Shown one piece after another: positions 26,310-35,134 of a stretch of 64,000 bases of DNA. The DNA comes from Gloeocapsopsis crepidinum LEGE 06123 (GTDB lineage Bacteria; Cyanobacteriota; Cyanobacteriia; Cyanobacteriales; Chroococcidiopsidaceae), in assembly GCF_015207655.1 (NCBI RefSeq), contig NZ_JADEWN010000026.1, positions 1 through 64,000 of the forward strand, read 5' to 3'. Position 1 is the first letter of the stretch. Each line of letters opens with the position of its first letter. The notes under the pieces are model-generated. The model saw nothing but the letters and a program-made list of their open reading frames with translations. It had not been told where the DNA came from and searched no databases. A program made the translations under genes and the position numbers.

Positions 26310-28187
26310 GTGAAACGCGCTGTTTGGCAAAAAATTCTTGATACATATGCACGCTGGCAAATTGGTGCGCTACCAGGATTCACTTTTTTGGGATTAATCA
26401 TTTTTGTACGTTTAACAGGGTTTTTTCAATATCACGAGTGGTTAGTTTTTGATAGTTTCCTGCGTTGGCGTCCAACAGAAGAAGTTGATGACCGAATTAC
26501 AATCATTGGTATTAATGAAGCAGATATCCAAAGCTTAAAAGCATACCCAATTCCCGATCGCGAACTGGCTTTATTAATTGATACATTACAAGAATATCAA
26601 CCAAGAGCAATTGGTTTAGATATTGTAAGAGATCACCCTGTTGAACCAGGTCATCAGGAACTCACTGCTGTATTTGAGAAGAGTAAAAACCTTTTTGTCG
26701 TTGAGAAGGTACTACCAGAGACAATTGCACCACCAATCATATCTACAGTGCAGATTGGGTTTATTGATGCGGTGTTTGATAATGATGGACGTTTGCGGCG
26801 TAGCTTGCTAGGAATGCCAAATCCACAAGATCGTCAAGACTATAAGCACTCATTAACTCTACGTCTAGCAACAGCTTATTTAGCTTCTGAAGGGATAAGT
26901 TTAGAAAACGGCATTCGCGATGTGAAAACAATGCGGTTTGGTGCGGTTGAACTGCCGCAAATACATCCGTATTCTGGTGGATATGTCAGAACAGATGCAG
27001 GTGGACTGCAAATTCTACTGAACTATCGTAATAGTCAAAACCCATTTCATTCCTTATCTCTTAATGATGTCAAAAGTAGGAATTTTGACCCTGCGTGGTT
27101 GCGCGATCGCATCATTATTATCGGCATGACTACTCCTAGTGCCAAAGATGTTTTCAATATTACGGCGATCGCCAGCAGTCATTCCGCACCTGGAGAGATT
27201 TATGGAGTCGAGGTTCAAGCCCATGCGGTGAGTCAAATTATTAGTACAGTCCTTGATGGGCGATCGCTTATTTGGACTTGGGCAGATGGATGGGAATATT
27301 TATGGATTATGGGCTGGGGTATTGTCGGCATTATCTTAGGATGGCTGCCACTTGCACCACACAAAAACTTTATCGGTGTTGGGATAGCAAGCATTTGTCT
27401 TGTGGGTGCGAGTTATGTACTGTTGATATGGTGGGGGTTGTGGATTCCTGTTGTTCCTACAGTACTTGTTTTAGTTCTAAATGGTGTAGGACTCACGGCT
27501 TTCTATCAATACGACCGCGCGATGCGATCGCGCCTGAATGAACGTCAATCAACAATTAATCACACTTATACTACTATCCACAATGGACCTTTACAAACGC
27601 TGAAATTACTTATTAAACAATCTCGCGATCGCGAGATACATCAAGATGAATTAATCTCGAAATTGACACAGATTGATAGTGAATTAAGGGAAGTTTACGA
27701 ATCTCTTGAAAGAGAAGTTCAAACCCAAGAACACAGTTTACGTATTGGCAGTGGGCAAGAAATTAACTTAAATGCCCCTTTACACGAAACTTTATACCAA
27801 GTTTACAGCCAAACTCTCGAACGTGACTTTCCCTGCTACAGAACACTTCAACTGAAGATACCCAACTTTGAACCAATTGACGAACGACATCTTAGCATTG
27901 AGCAAAAACGTAGCCTGTGTCAATTTTTGGAAGAAGCTTTATGCAACGTTGGTAAACACGCCAAGGGAGTTACCCGCTTAAGAACTGATTGTCTGCAAAA
28001 AGAAGATCAATGTATTGTGCGTGTCAAAGACAACGGTTCAAATTCCAGTGTATCTTCTGAAGGTCGCGGAACCAAACAAGCAATGCAGCTTGCCCGACAA
28101 CTACGCGGAAAGTTTCACCGCCAATCATCTCCTGAGGGTACAATATGTGAATTAACTTGGCGTACTAAAAAGTCTTGGTTTAGTTAA
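26310..28187 (+). CDS. CHASE2-domain sensor histidine kinase
   Basis: 625 residues. One N-terminal helix (about 18-36) is followed by a large extracytoplasmic CHASE2 domain (about 40-330, with ITIIGINEADIQSLKAYPIP and the RAIGLDIVRD motif), then three helices (about 335-400). The cytoplasmic part has a dimerisation helix with His424 (TTIHNGPLQTLK) and an ATPase domain with N-box FLEEALCNVGKHAKG and G1 VKDNGS. This is the HisKA_3-like arrangement that partners LuxR-type regulators, such as the one 190 bp upstream. The ligand is unknown. The start is GTG at 26310 with GAAAGG upstream. Confidence 0.9.
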   Translation: MKRAVWQKILDTYARWQIGALPGFTFLGLIIFVRLTGFFQYHEWLVFDSFLRWRPTEEVDDRITIIGINEADIQSLKAYPIPDRELALLIDTLQEYQPRAIGLDIVRDHPVEPGHQELTAVFEKSKNLFVVEKVLPETIAPPIISTVQIGFIDAVFDNDGRLRRSLLGMPNPQDRQDYKHSLTLRLATAYLASEGISLENGIRDVKTMRFGAVELPQIHPYSGGYVRTDAGGLQILLNYRNSQNPFHSLSLNDVKSRNFDPAWLRDRIIIIGMTTPSAKDVFNITAIASSHSAPGEIYGVEVQAHAVSQIISTVLDGRSLIWTWADGWEYLWIMGWGIVGIILGWLPLAPHKNFIGVGIASICLVGASYVLLIWWGLWIPVVPTVLVLVLNGVGLTAFYQYDRAMRSRLNERQSTINHTYTTIHNGPLQTLKLLIKQSRDREIHQDELISKLTQIDSELREVYESLEREVQTQEHSLRIGSGQEINLNAPLHETLYQVYSQTLERDFPCYRTLQLKIPNFEPIDERHLSIEQKRSLCQFLEEALCNVGKHAKGVTRLRTDCLQKEDQCIVRVKDNGSNSSVSSEGRGTKQAMQLARQLRGKFHRQSSPEGTICELTWRTKKSWFS

Positions 28188-28489
28188 AGTTATGAGGGGG
28201 TAAGGTATGCCTTACCCGTATGTGTTGAGTTAAGAAAATTCTTTTAATAATTGCCTCCGGCACCTTTGTTCGCTTTCCAAAACTCTTTCACTCTTCTACT
28301 TGCCACTAAGTTCACTCACTCCTCGCAAGAGTGCTCCTCACCCCTCTTCTAGCCACTAGCCACTTAAGTCTCATTTTGTATTTTTCTGTCATTGCGTTAG
28401 CTCGAATCTGCTATTTCTTTAACATAAAGCACCGATGAAATTGAAATATTTCTCTCATATTGTGAAACTGAAGCGTTGAAGAATCTATT
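28188..28489. other. Intergenic region with a strong hairpin and low-complexity repeats
   Basis: Immediately after the kinase stop a perfect hairpin, GGGTAAGG-TATG-CCTTACCC (28198-28217), may end the transcript. CTAGCCACTAGCCACTT-type repeats follow (about 28350-28370). The last 100 bp are AT-rich and likely hold the promoter of the DUF928 gene. Confidence 0.55.
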
Positions 28490-29263
28490 ATGTTAAGCAA
28501 ACTTACTAAAATTCTCACAAAACGCATTGATAGCAAGTTAGTCACAAGTTGTATTTTGGTTTACTCTTTAGTTCTAGGTAACACTGTTCTTGCTGAATAC
28601 AGACCACCTGCTGACCAAAAACCTCCCACAACTAGGACAACTAGTACAGTGACGAGAACAGGGGGATGTCGCGGAGATAAACAAACAACATTAACAGCCC
28701 TTGCGCCTCAAAAGCATACCGGACAAACAGTTTCTTCTCATCCAACTTTTGCGTGGTTTGTACCTGATACAGAATCTTATCCGCTTGAATTTCGGCTTTA
28801 TAGATATGAAGTAAGCGGCGATCGCACACTCATCCAAAAGATTCAATTACAAAGCGATCGCGGGATCATGTCCTTTTCTCTACCACTTGATACACCACTG
28901 GTAGCTGGACAAAGATATCATTGGCAAGTTGTTCTCTTGTGCAATCCAAATCGTCCTTCTAGCGCTTTAGTCACAGGTGCAGATCTCGATGTTGTCGCAA
29001 CACCACATGAGTTGGCAAGCAAACTGGCAACAACTAATATCCCACAACAAAGATCCCATCTCTACGCAAGTGCAGGTTTATGGTACGACGCCCTAAGTAC
29101 AGCTTTAACTGCTACAAATACGCAACAAAGGCTTGAGCTAGATTTATTAGAAGATTTAGCTAAGTTAGAAGATATTAGTGATGCACACACAGTCAAATAC
29201 AGTAGTCGCATCAGACCTATTATCGAGCTAGAACGACAACAAAATACATCGTACTTGTATTAA
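28490..29263 (+). CDS. DUF928 secreted protein
   Basis: 257 residues. An N-terminal hydrophobic stretch (about 18-35, LVTSCILVYSLVLGNTVLAE) acts as signal peptide with cleavage likely after VLA. The family motif follows: TRTGGCRGDKQTTLTALAPQ, then THPTFAWFVPD-like SHPTFAWFVPD and HWQVVLLCNPNRPSSALVTG. A C-terminal helical part ends SRIRPIIELERQQNTSYLY. DUF928 proteins occur with CHASE2 sensors and CHAT proteins in cyanobacteria; function unknown. It is probably periplasmic or at the cell surface. Confidence 0.88.
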   Translation: MLSKLTKILTKRIDSKLVTSCILVYSLVLGNTVLAEYRPPADQKPPTTRTTSTVTRTGGCRGDKQTTLTALAPQKHTGQTVSSHPTFAWFVPDTESYPLEFRLYRYEVSGDRTLIQKIQLQSDRGIMSFSLPLDTPLVAGQRYHWQVVLLCNPNRPSSALVTGADLDVVATPHELASKLATTNIPQQRSHLYASAGLWYDALSTALTATNTQQRLELDLLEDLAKLEDISDAHTVKYSSRIRPIIELERQQNTSYLY

Positions 29264-29272
29264 GCTGTCTGA

Positions 29273-29294
29273 GGGCAGGCAAGATACCTACCCC
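29273..29294. repeat. Palindromic repeat family D, copy 3
   Basis: GGGCAGGCAAGATACCTACC, imperfect hairpin. It lies between the converging ends of the DUF928 and CHAT genes and could serve as a two-way terminator. Confidence 0.7.
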
Positions 29295-29322
29295 ACATTT
29301 TATGAGTATGTATCAGAATTAA

Positions 29323-31914
29323 CTACAACCAATTGCCAATGAGAATAAATGGTGCCCAGTAAGCTGGATGAGTATATATACCACCTTGTTCAATCAGTGA
29401 TAATTGGGCTGTTTGTAAAGCTTGTGCTTTGCTCATTCTAGACTCTTTCAAGCTTTCATAAAATTGTGCGGCTACTTGTGCAGTTGCAGCGTCTTCAATC
29501 GACCATAGCGATGCTAAAGCACTTTTGGCACCTGCTTGGACTGCAACCCCTGCAAGACCTAAAGCAGCGCGATCGTCTCCGATCGCAGTTTGACAAGCCG
29601 TTAAAGTCAAAAGTTCAATAGGTTCTGTGCTTTTGGTAGTACTGCGGATCAGCCTATCAAGTTCGGTAATTGTTAGCTTCTCCTGATTTCCAGTGACAAG
29701 AAACGTATTTTCTGGAACAGTACCAAATACTCCATGAGTAGCAATATGAATAATTGGATAAGTGTTGCTACTCAACTCTTGTTGCAAGCGCGTACGGTTA
29801 AACTCTTCGTTTAATAAAGGTGTGCTGCCTTTTAAATGTTCTTGAACTTCACCAATTTCTTGTTGGACATAGGGTAGTGGGGCAAATTCTTGACCGTCAA
29901 TTTCAACTCTTTCGGTTAATCCTAACGCAAGTGCGCGTAAATTTTGTGGATTAGAGGCTTTCAACTCAGTTAAGCTTAAACCAGGAGTTGTGGCCACAGC
30001 ATATTTTTGAATTAAAAACTTCTCTCCATCATGCAACGCAGCCATTGGCACACTACGTAAAATTCCATCCTGAATAAAAACAAGTGTATCAATTTGTGCT
30101 TGTTCCAATTCAGCTGTAAAAGGACGAATTAACCAATCATAAACTTTCTGTGCAGGTTGAGGATTATAATCATCAAAAAAGCTTTCAAGTCCCAAACGAA
30201 ATTCGTTGATTTCTTTTCGTAGGCTTTCGCTATCTTTATCTAACCAAGTAACTTTTTTATCACCATTGGGAAAACTAGCAATAATTGCCGTACGCTCATC
30301 TAACACCAAAGAACTAAAAATTACGGTATTTCTATCTATGCTACCGATATCTACTCCCTGTGGATTAACAACTGTTAAAGCACAGTCGTCACCAAAATAG
30401 TTTTGGAGTTCTGCAAGTTTGAGTGAATCTGCTGTTGTGAGTACGGAAGTAAGATTTTTGGTATTTGCATCTGTTGCCGATAGTAGAACAGATGGTGGAA
30501 CATCATTTAGTTTCAGCGTAATTAAATCACGATAAATTGGTTCAACAGTGTCTCGAAAATCAAACTGTAAATCGCGGTTAGCTGTCAGAATTTCGTCGCG
30601 AATTGTTTCAATAGTTGTTATTGCTTTTTCATAGGCACTAATTGCTGCTGGCTTTTGATTTTGTGCTTGATAAATTCTGCCAGTTTGCCATTCCCAAAGA
30701 TAAAGACTATCTTTGTCTTGTTCGGCTGCCCACCGTGCTTGTTGAGTTAGTTTTAATGCTTGTGTGTAGTCTTTACGGCATTCGTAAATATGACCAAGTT
30801 CACCAACTACAAAGGATAATGCACGATTATCTTGAGTTTTTTGGGCAATACTAGTAGCTTGTTTTAGCAATGCGATCGCATTTGGTTGAACTCCTACATT
30901 CAGGCATTCTAAAGGTGAATTTGTACTTGATTGTTGTCGTTTAGCCAGGTCAATTGCTGTATAGATTTTGTTGCGATTGTCGGGGAGTTGCTGCCATAGT
31001 ACAAGTGCTTGTTGATTTGCTTGTGCGGCAGCAATAAAGTTTTCTTGCTGATAATATAATGGAATTAAATTGATATAAGCACGAGTTTGATTTACTCGAT
31101 CGTTTTGTTGCTGTGCGACCTTAAGGCTATTTTGAAAAAATTCTACAGCTTTAGTAGTGTGACTTACTACTTGTTGTCGTAGTTGATTTGCTTGTTCGCT
31201 TTCCCCAAGTCTTTCAGCAGATTTTGAAGCGCGATCGCTAACTTGGGCAAGATTACTATAAGTATTACCTAAGCTATTCAAAGCAGAGATATGCAACTGA
31301 AAACTAGCGATCTCTGTAGCGATTTTTAAGCTATGTTGCAGATAGTCAATTGCTTGCAAATAATCACCACGAATGCGATAAGCTTCTCCCAAACTTCCCC
31401 AAGCTGCGGCTTCTCCTAGCAAATCTTTGTGCGATCGCGCAATACTAACTGCTGTTTGTGGAAGACATTCTTGATTTGATTGTACTGCACCACATAACAG
31501 CGCGATCGCTTGACGGTTTTGCCCCATACTGCTATAAGATTGGGCTTGTTCGGTGAGGAGTCTTCCTGTTTGTTGTCGATCAATCGGGCGATAGTAGGCG
31601 ATCGCTTGTTCCCAGTATTGAATTGCTTGGTTACTTTGACCGAGTTGTTGATAAGTTCGGGCTAAATTTTCTGCTACTATTGCTACTTCTTGCTGATTAT
31701 TTTTAGCTTTTTGATATAAGATTAACGCTCTTTGCCAAGGTGCGATCGCGCCGTTATAGTCTCCTGCTTGATAACGTTCAATTCCTTGCTGGACAAATTG
31801 ATGTGCATAGGGTACTTGAGCAAGTAAAGGCATATTACCCCACCACAAGCAAGTTAGGCTACTCAGAAGCATAATTAATATGAAGTAATAACGAGCTTTG
31901 CGGCGTTGTCGCAT
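29323..31914 (-). CDS. Exported TPR-CHAT protein (caspase-like peptidase fold)
   Basis: 863 residues. An N-terminal hydrophobic signal (about 8-32) precedes about eight TPR repeats (about 40-440, for example YQAGDYNGAIAPWQRALILY). A CHAT domain follows (about 560-863). The catalytic pair of the caspase-like fold is present: His727 in IIHIATHGVFG and Cys774 in LTLTACQTAIGDD. CHAT proteins with TPR arms act as proteases in other bacteria, including the TPR-CHAT partner of type III-E CRISPR effectors. No CRISPR genes are present here. It is convergent with DUF928 and divergent from the TPS exoprotein gene, with which it shares a 167-bp promoter gap. Confidence 0.9.
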   Translation of the reverse strand: MRQRRKARYYFILIMLLSSLTCLWWGNMPLLAQVPYAHQFVQQGIERYQAGDYNGAIAPWQRALILYQKAKNNQQEVAIVAENLARTYQQLGQSNQAIQYWEQAIAYYRPIDRQQTGRLLTEQAQSYSSMGQNRQAIALLCGAVQSNQECLPQTAVSIARSHKDLLGEAAAWGSLGEAYRIRGDYLQAIDYLQHSLKIATEIASFQLHISALNSLGNTYSNLAQVSDRASKSAERLGESEQANQLRQQVVSHTTKAVEFFQNSLKVAQQQNDRVNQTRAYINLIPLYYQQENFIAAAQANQQALVLWQQLPDNRNKIYTAIDLAKRQQSSTNSPLECLNVGVQPNAIALLKQATSIAQKTQDNRALSFVVGELGHIYECRKDYTQALKLTQQARWAAEQDKDSLYLWEWQTGRIYQAQNQKPAAISAYEKAITTIETIRDEILTANRDLQFDFRDTVEPIYRDLITLKLNDVPPSVLLSATDANTKNLTSVLTTADSLKLAELQNYFGDDCALTVVNPQGVDIGSIDRNTVIFSSLVLDERTAIIASFPNGDKKVTWLDKDSESLRKEINEFRLGLESFFDDYNPQPAQKVYDWLIRPFTAELEQAQIDTLVFIQDGILRSVPMAALHDGEKFLIQKYAVATTPGLSLTELKASNPQNLRALALGLTERVEIDGQEFAPLPYVQQEIGEVQEHLKGSTPLLNEEFNRTRLQQELSSNTYPIIHIATHGVFGTVPENTFLVTGNQEKLTITELDRLIRSTTKSTEPIELLTLTACQTAIGDDRAALGLAGVAVQAGAKSALASLWSIEDAATAQVAAQFYESLKESRMSKAQALQTAQLSLIEQGGIYTHPAYWAPFILIGNWL

Positions 31915-32081
31915 TGGATATCTCCACTATTAAATTCTGATATAAAAGTGAACTTCTTTTTATTTAAGATTAAATTTGCTTGCTGTTTTTTGACGCTCGT
32001 ATTATATCTATCACTAACCGATAGCTATTGATCTGCTCACTCCTTAATTTTTTATAAAAAGTATCCAAGTCAATACATCTT

Positions 32082-34832
32082 ATGACAATTTATAGTAGGA
32101 TTATTTTTTATTCACAGTTAATCAGAAACTTATTAGTATTAGGAATTATCGGAAAAATCCTCTGTGTTTTACCAGCAATAGCACAAATTGTCCCAGATGA
32201 AACGCTAGAAAGTGAAAAGTCGGTCGTTACGTCATTTGACCCTGTACCTATTGATTTCGTTACAGGCGGTGCAACTCGTGGAATCAATCTCTTTCATAGT
32301 TTCCAAGAATTCAATGTTAATGCAGGACGCCAAGCTTACTTTAGTAACCCTGCAGGAATTGAAAACATTTTAAGTCGAGTAACTGGAAAAAATCCTTCTA
32401 GTATCTTAGGGCTTCTCGGTGTACTAGGTAATGCAAATTTATTTTTAATTAATCCCAACGGAATTATTTTTGGTTCAGAGGCAATCCTGGATGTTCAAGG
32501 ATCGTTTGTCACGACAACAGCAAATGCTGTTCAGTTCGGCAATCAAGGTTTTTTTAATACTGCTAATCCTACTTCTATTTCACTTCTATCAGTTAATCCT
32601 TCAGCGTTTCTTTTTAATCAAATTGCACCGAATTCCTTTATTTATCAATCGACAAGCTTTCTTCAAGTACCTGGGAGTAACAGCTTGATATTCCTAGGTG
32701 GAAATGTGACTATTGATGGTGGAAGATTGTTTGCTCCAAGCGGTCGAGTGGAGATAGGAGGATTAGCTGGAGAAGGAAAAGTAGAGTTAACGATTAATGG
32801 TGGTAATTTGGATTTGAATTTTCCTCGTGATGTAGCAAGAGCAGATGTATTACTAACAAATGCAGCAGGAATCGGTGTAGCGGGAGAAGGTGGAGGTAGT
32901 ATTGAAATCAACGCTAGAGATATCAATCTTTTAGGAGCAAGTTTCTTATCAGCAGGCATACAACCTAATTTAGGATCTATTGATACTCAAGCAGGAGATA
33001 TTACACTTGACGCGTCAGGGCAAGTTACTTTAGGAGAATTTAGCTTAGTTGGTAACTTTGTCACTCCCAATTCTACTGGTAGTGGTGGCAATATTTATAT
33101 TAAAACTGAGTCGCTATCTATTACAGAAGGAGCGCAAATTGGTGCTGCAACTGTTGGACAAGGTGATGGAGGAAACATAAAAATTGATGCCCGCGATACT
33201 GTGACTGTTGCTGGATTTAATAACGGCGAACGTAGTGGAATTTTGAGTACTGTGAACATTGGAGCAAATGGTAATGCTGGAAGTATCAGTATTGAAACAG
33301 AAAATTTATTTTTAAACGATGGTGCGCAAGTTGTTGCCAATACTTTCGGTGAAGGAAATGCTGGCAGTATATTTGTACAAGCTGACAATGTTTCGCTGGA
33401 TAACGCGAGTGGAATCTTGAGTAGTGTGTCATCAGGCGCAGTCGGTGATGGTGGTGATATCAATATTCAAACGCGATCGCTCTCTTTAACAAATGGTTCG
33501 CAAGTACAAGCAGCGGTATTTCGAGAACAAGGAGAAATTCCAGGCGGACAGGGTAAGGGAGGTAATATCAGCATTAATGCAAGTGAATCTGTAGATCTGG
33601 TTGGTATTAGTTCAGTACAACTTCCCATTACTAGCCCTTTCAATCCTTTAAAACTCTTACCAACAGAAGGATTTTCGAGTGGACTATTCACAAGTACAGA
33701 AAAAGGCGCGATTGGATCGGGTGGAAACATTACTATCAATACAAGAAGCTTGCAAGTACGCAATGGTGCGATCGTCAACGCTCAAACTCTTAACTCTAGC
33801 GATGGTGGTAATATCACACTCAATGTAAATACTTTTACCGCTACTGGTGGTGGACAAGTTTTAACAGTAAGTCGCGATCGCGGTAAAGCAGGAAATATTA
33901 CCCTAACTGCAACTGATAGTATTACTTTATCTGGTAACGATCCCAGCTTTTCTGAACGATTTGAGCGCTTTGGTAGGGATGTTGTGAATAATGAAGGTTC
34001 TGCTAGTGGCTTATTTGCAAGTACAGATGCAGATTCTACAGGTAGTGGCGGTACTATTAATTTAGGCACAAGAAATTTATTTTTAAGCGATCGCGCTGAA
34101 ATCTCTGCTCAAAGCCTTGGAACTGGTATAGCAGGAAATATTAGTATTCGTGCTGATGAATCTGTAGAGGCTAATAATAGTGATATTGCTACTTCTGCTA
34201 GTCAATCCATTGGTGGTGCTATCAATATTGTTGCTGGAGATATTCGCTTGCATGGTGACAGTGATATTCGTACTAATGTTGCTAGTGGGGAAGGTGGCGG
34301 AGGTAATATTGCCTTAAGTGCTAACTCTGTCTTGGCTTTTGATGTCAGCGATATTTTAGCTTTTGCCCGCGATGGTCAAGGTGGCAATATTATATTGAAT
34401 ACACCTGTGTTCTTTGCCGAAAACTTTCAACCTGCTGCATTTAACACTAACCCAGATAACTTAGAAGGTAACAACCGTGCTGATGTCAATGCGAGTGGTG
34501 CTGTAGCTGGAGTTGTCACAGTACCTGATGTCAGTTTTATCCAAAATAGTCTGACAGATTTGCCAGAAAACCCTATCAATACTGATACTTTAATTGCCAA
34601 TAGCTGTATCGCCCGCAGTCCTCAGCAAGGAGGAAATTTCTTAGTTACAGGTGCGGGTGGCTTACCATTGCGCCCAGGAGATTCTGTATCTACATATCCT
34701 ACAGGAACTGTGCGATCAATTCCTAATAATACGTCATCCCGTCCTTGGCAATTAGGCGATCCTATCGTAGAACCGCAAGGAGTCTATCGATTGGCAAATG
34801 GACGATTACTATTGAGTCGCGAGTGTTTGTAA
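32082..34832 (+). CDS. Filamentous-haemagglutinin-like two-partner-secretion exoprotein
   Basis: 916 residues. A signal-like N-terminus (about 10-38) precedes a TPS secretion domain (about 40-160) with the conserved NANLFLINPNGIIFG motif. The rest is a repetitive beta-helix passenger with repeats such as GSGGNIYIKTESL, GDGGNIKIDARD and GSGGNITINTRSL at intervals of about 50-70 residues. The C-terminal part has two cysteines (NSCIARSPQ and SRECL), as in cyanobacterial members. It should be exported through a TpsB/FhaC pore, but no tpsB gene is in this window. It is probably an adhesin or matrix protein; function is not proven. Confidence 0.9.
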   Translation: MTIYSRIIFYSQLIRNLLVLGIIGKILCVLPAIAQIVPDETLESEKSVVTSFDPVPIDFVTGGATRGINLFHSFQEFNVNAGRQAYFSNPAGIENILSRVTGKNPSSILGLLGVLGNANLFLINPNGIIFGSEAILDVQGSFVTTTANAVQFGNQGFFNTANPTSISLLSVNPSAFLFNQIAPNSFIYQSTSFLQVPGSNSLIFLGGNVTIDGGRLFAPSGRVEIGGLAGEGKVELTINGGNLDLNFPRDVARADVLLTNAAGIGVAGEGGGSIEINARDINLLGASFLSAGIQPNLGSIDTQAGDITLDASGQVTLGEFSLVGNFVTPNSTGSGGNIYIKTESLSITEGAQIGAATVGQGDGGNIKIDARDTVTVAGFNNGERSGILSTVNIGANGNAGSISIETENLFLNDGAQVVANTFGEGNAGSIFVQADNVSLDNASGILSSVSSGAVGDGGDINIQTRSLSLTNGSQVQAAVFREQGEIPGGQGKGGNISINASESVDLVGISSVQLPITSPFNPLKLLPTEGFSSGLFTSTEKGAIGSGGNITINTRSLQVRNGAIVNAQTLNSSDGGNITLNVNTFTATGGGQVLTVSRDRGKAGNITLTATDSITLSGNDPSFSERFERFGRDVVNNEGSASGLFASTDADSTGSGGTINLGTRNLFLSDRAEISAQSLGTGIAGNISIRADESVEANNSDIATSASQSIGGAINIVAGDIRLHGDSDIRTNVASGEGGGGNIALSANSVLAFDVSDILAFARDGQGGNIILNTPVFFAENFQPAAFNTNPDNLEGNNRADVNASGAVAGVVTVPDVSFIQNSLTDLPENPINTDTLIANSCIARSPQQGGNFLVTGAGGLPLRPGDSVSTYPTGTVRSIPNNTSSRPWQLGDPIVEPQGVYRLANGRLLLSRECL

Positions 34833-35134
34833 TCAGAAATTGAATATTAAATGTAGGGTAGGCATCTTGCCTGCCCACGCCCGTTAGTCATTCTTAATTT
34901 ACATTTATTCTGTCGAGAATATTACGGAAGATTGCGGTAGCAATGTCTACTGACAATTAAATTTACACAAAAATACAATAATATACCTGCACTTTTTTGT
35001 ATTTTTAAAATATATATACAAACTTTTAACGCTGCTTTGAGGTATGGGTAAAAAGAAAGACAAATTAATATTTATGTTCTTTAAAACCAGCTACTCGATG
35101 CAGAAGTCAAAATAATTTTATAGAGAAAACAAAA
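34833..35134. other. 302-bp gap with family D palindrome, copy 4
   Basis: The palindrome GGGTAGGCATCTTGCCTGCC lies at 34856-34876, 24 bases after the exoprotein stop, where a terminator would be expected. The remaining 250 bp are AT-rich with ATATATATA and TTAAAATATATATAC tracts. No gene is seen; it should contain the promoter of the S8 peptidase gene. Confidence 0.6.

Noticed and set aside
29323-31914. TPR-CHAT protein as part of a type III-E CRISPR (Craspase) system
   Set aside because: No Cas genes or repeat-spacer array is present and the protein has an export signal.
32470-34069. Several overlapping frames inside the exoprotein gene on both strands
   Set aside because: They are long only because the repetitive beta-helix coding sequence is low in stops; none has a start signal or family match.
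24480-34876. Regular palindromes as a CRISPR array
   Set aside because: The four copies are kilobases apart, lie between genes and have no spacer structure.
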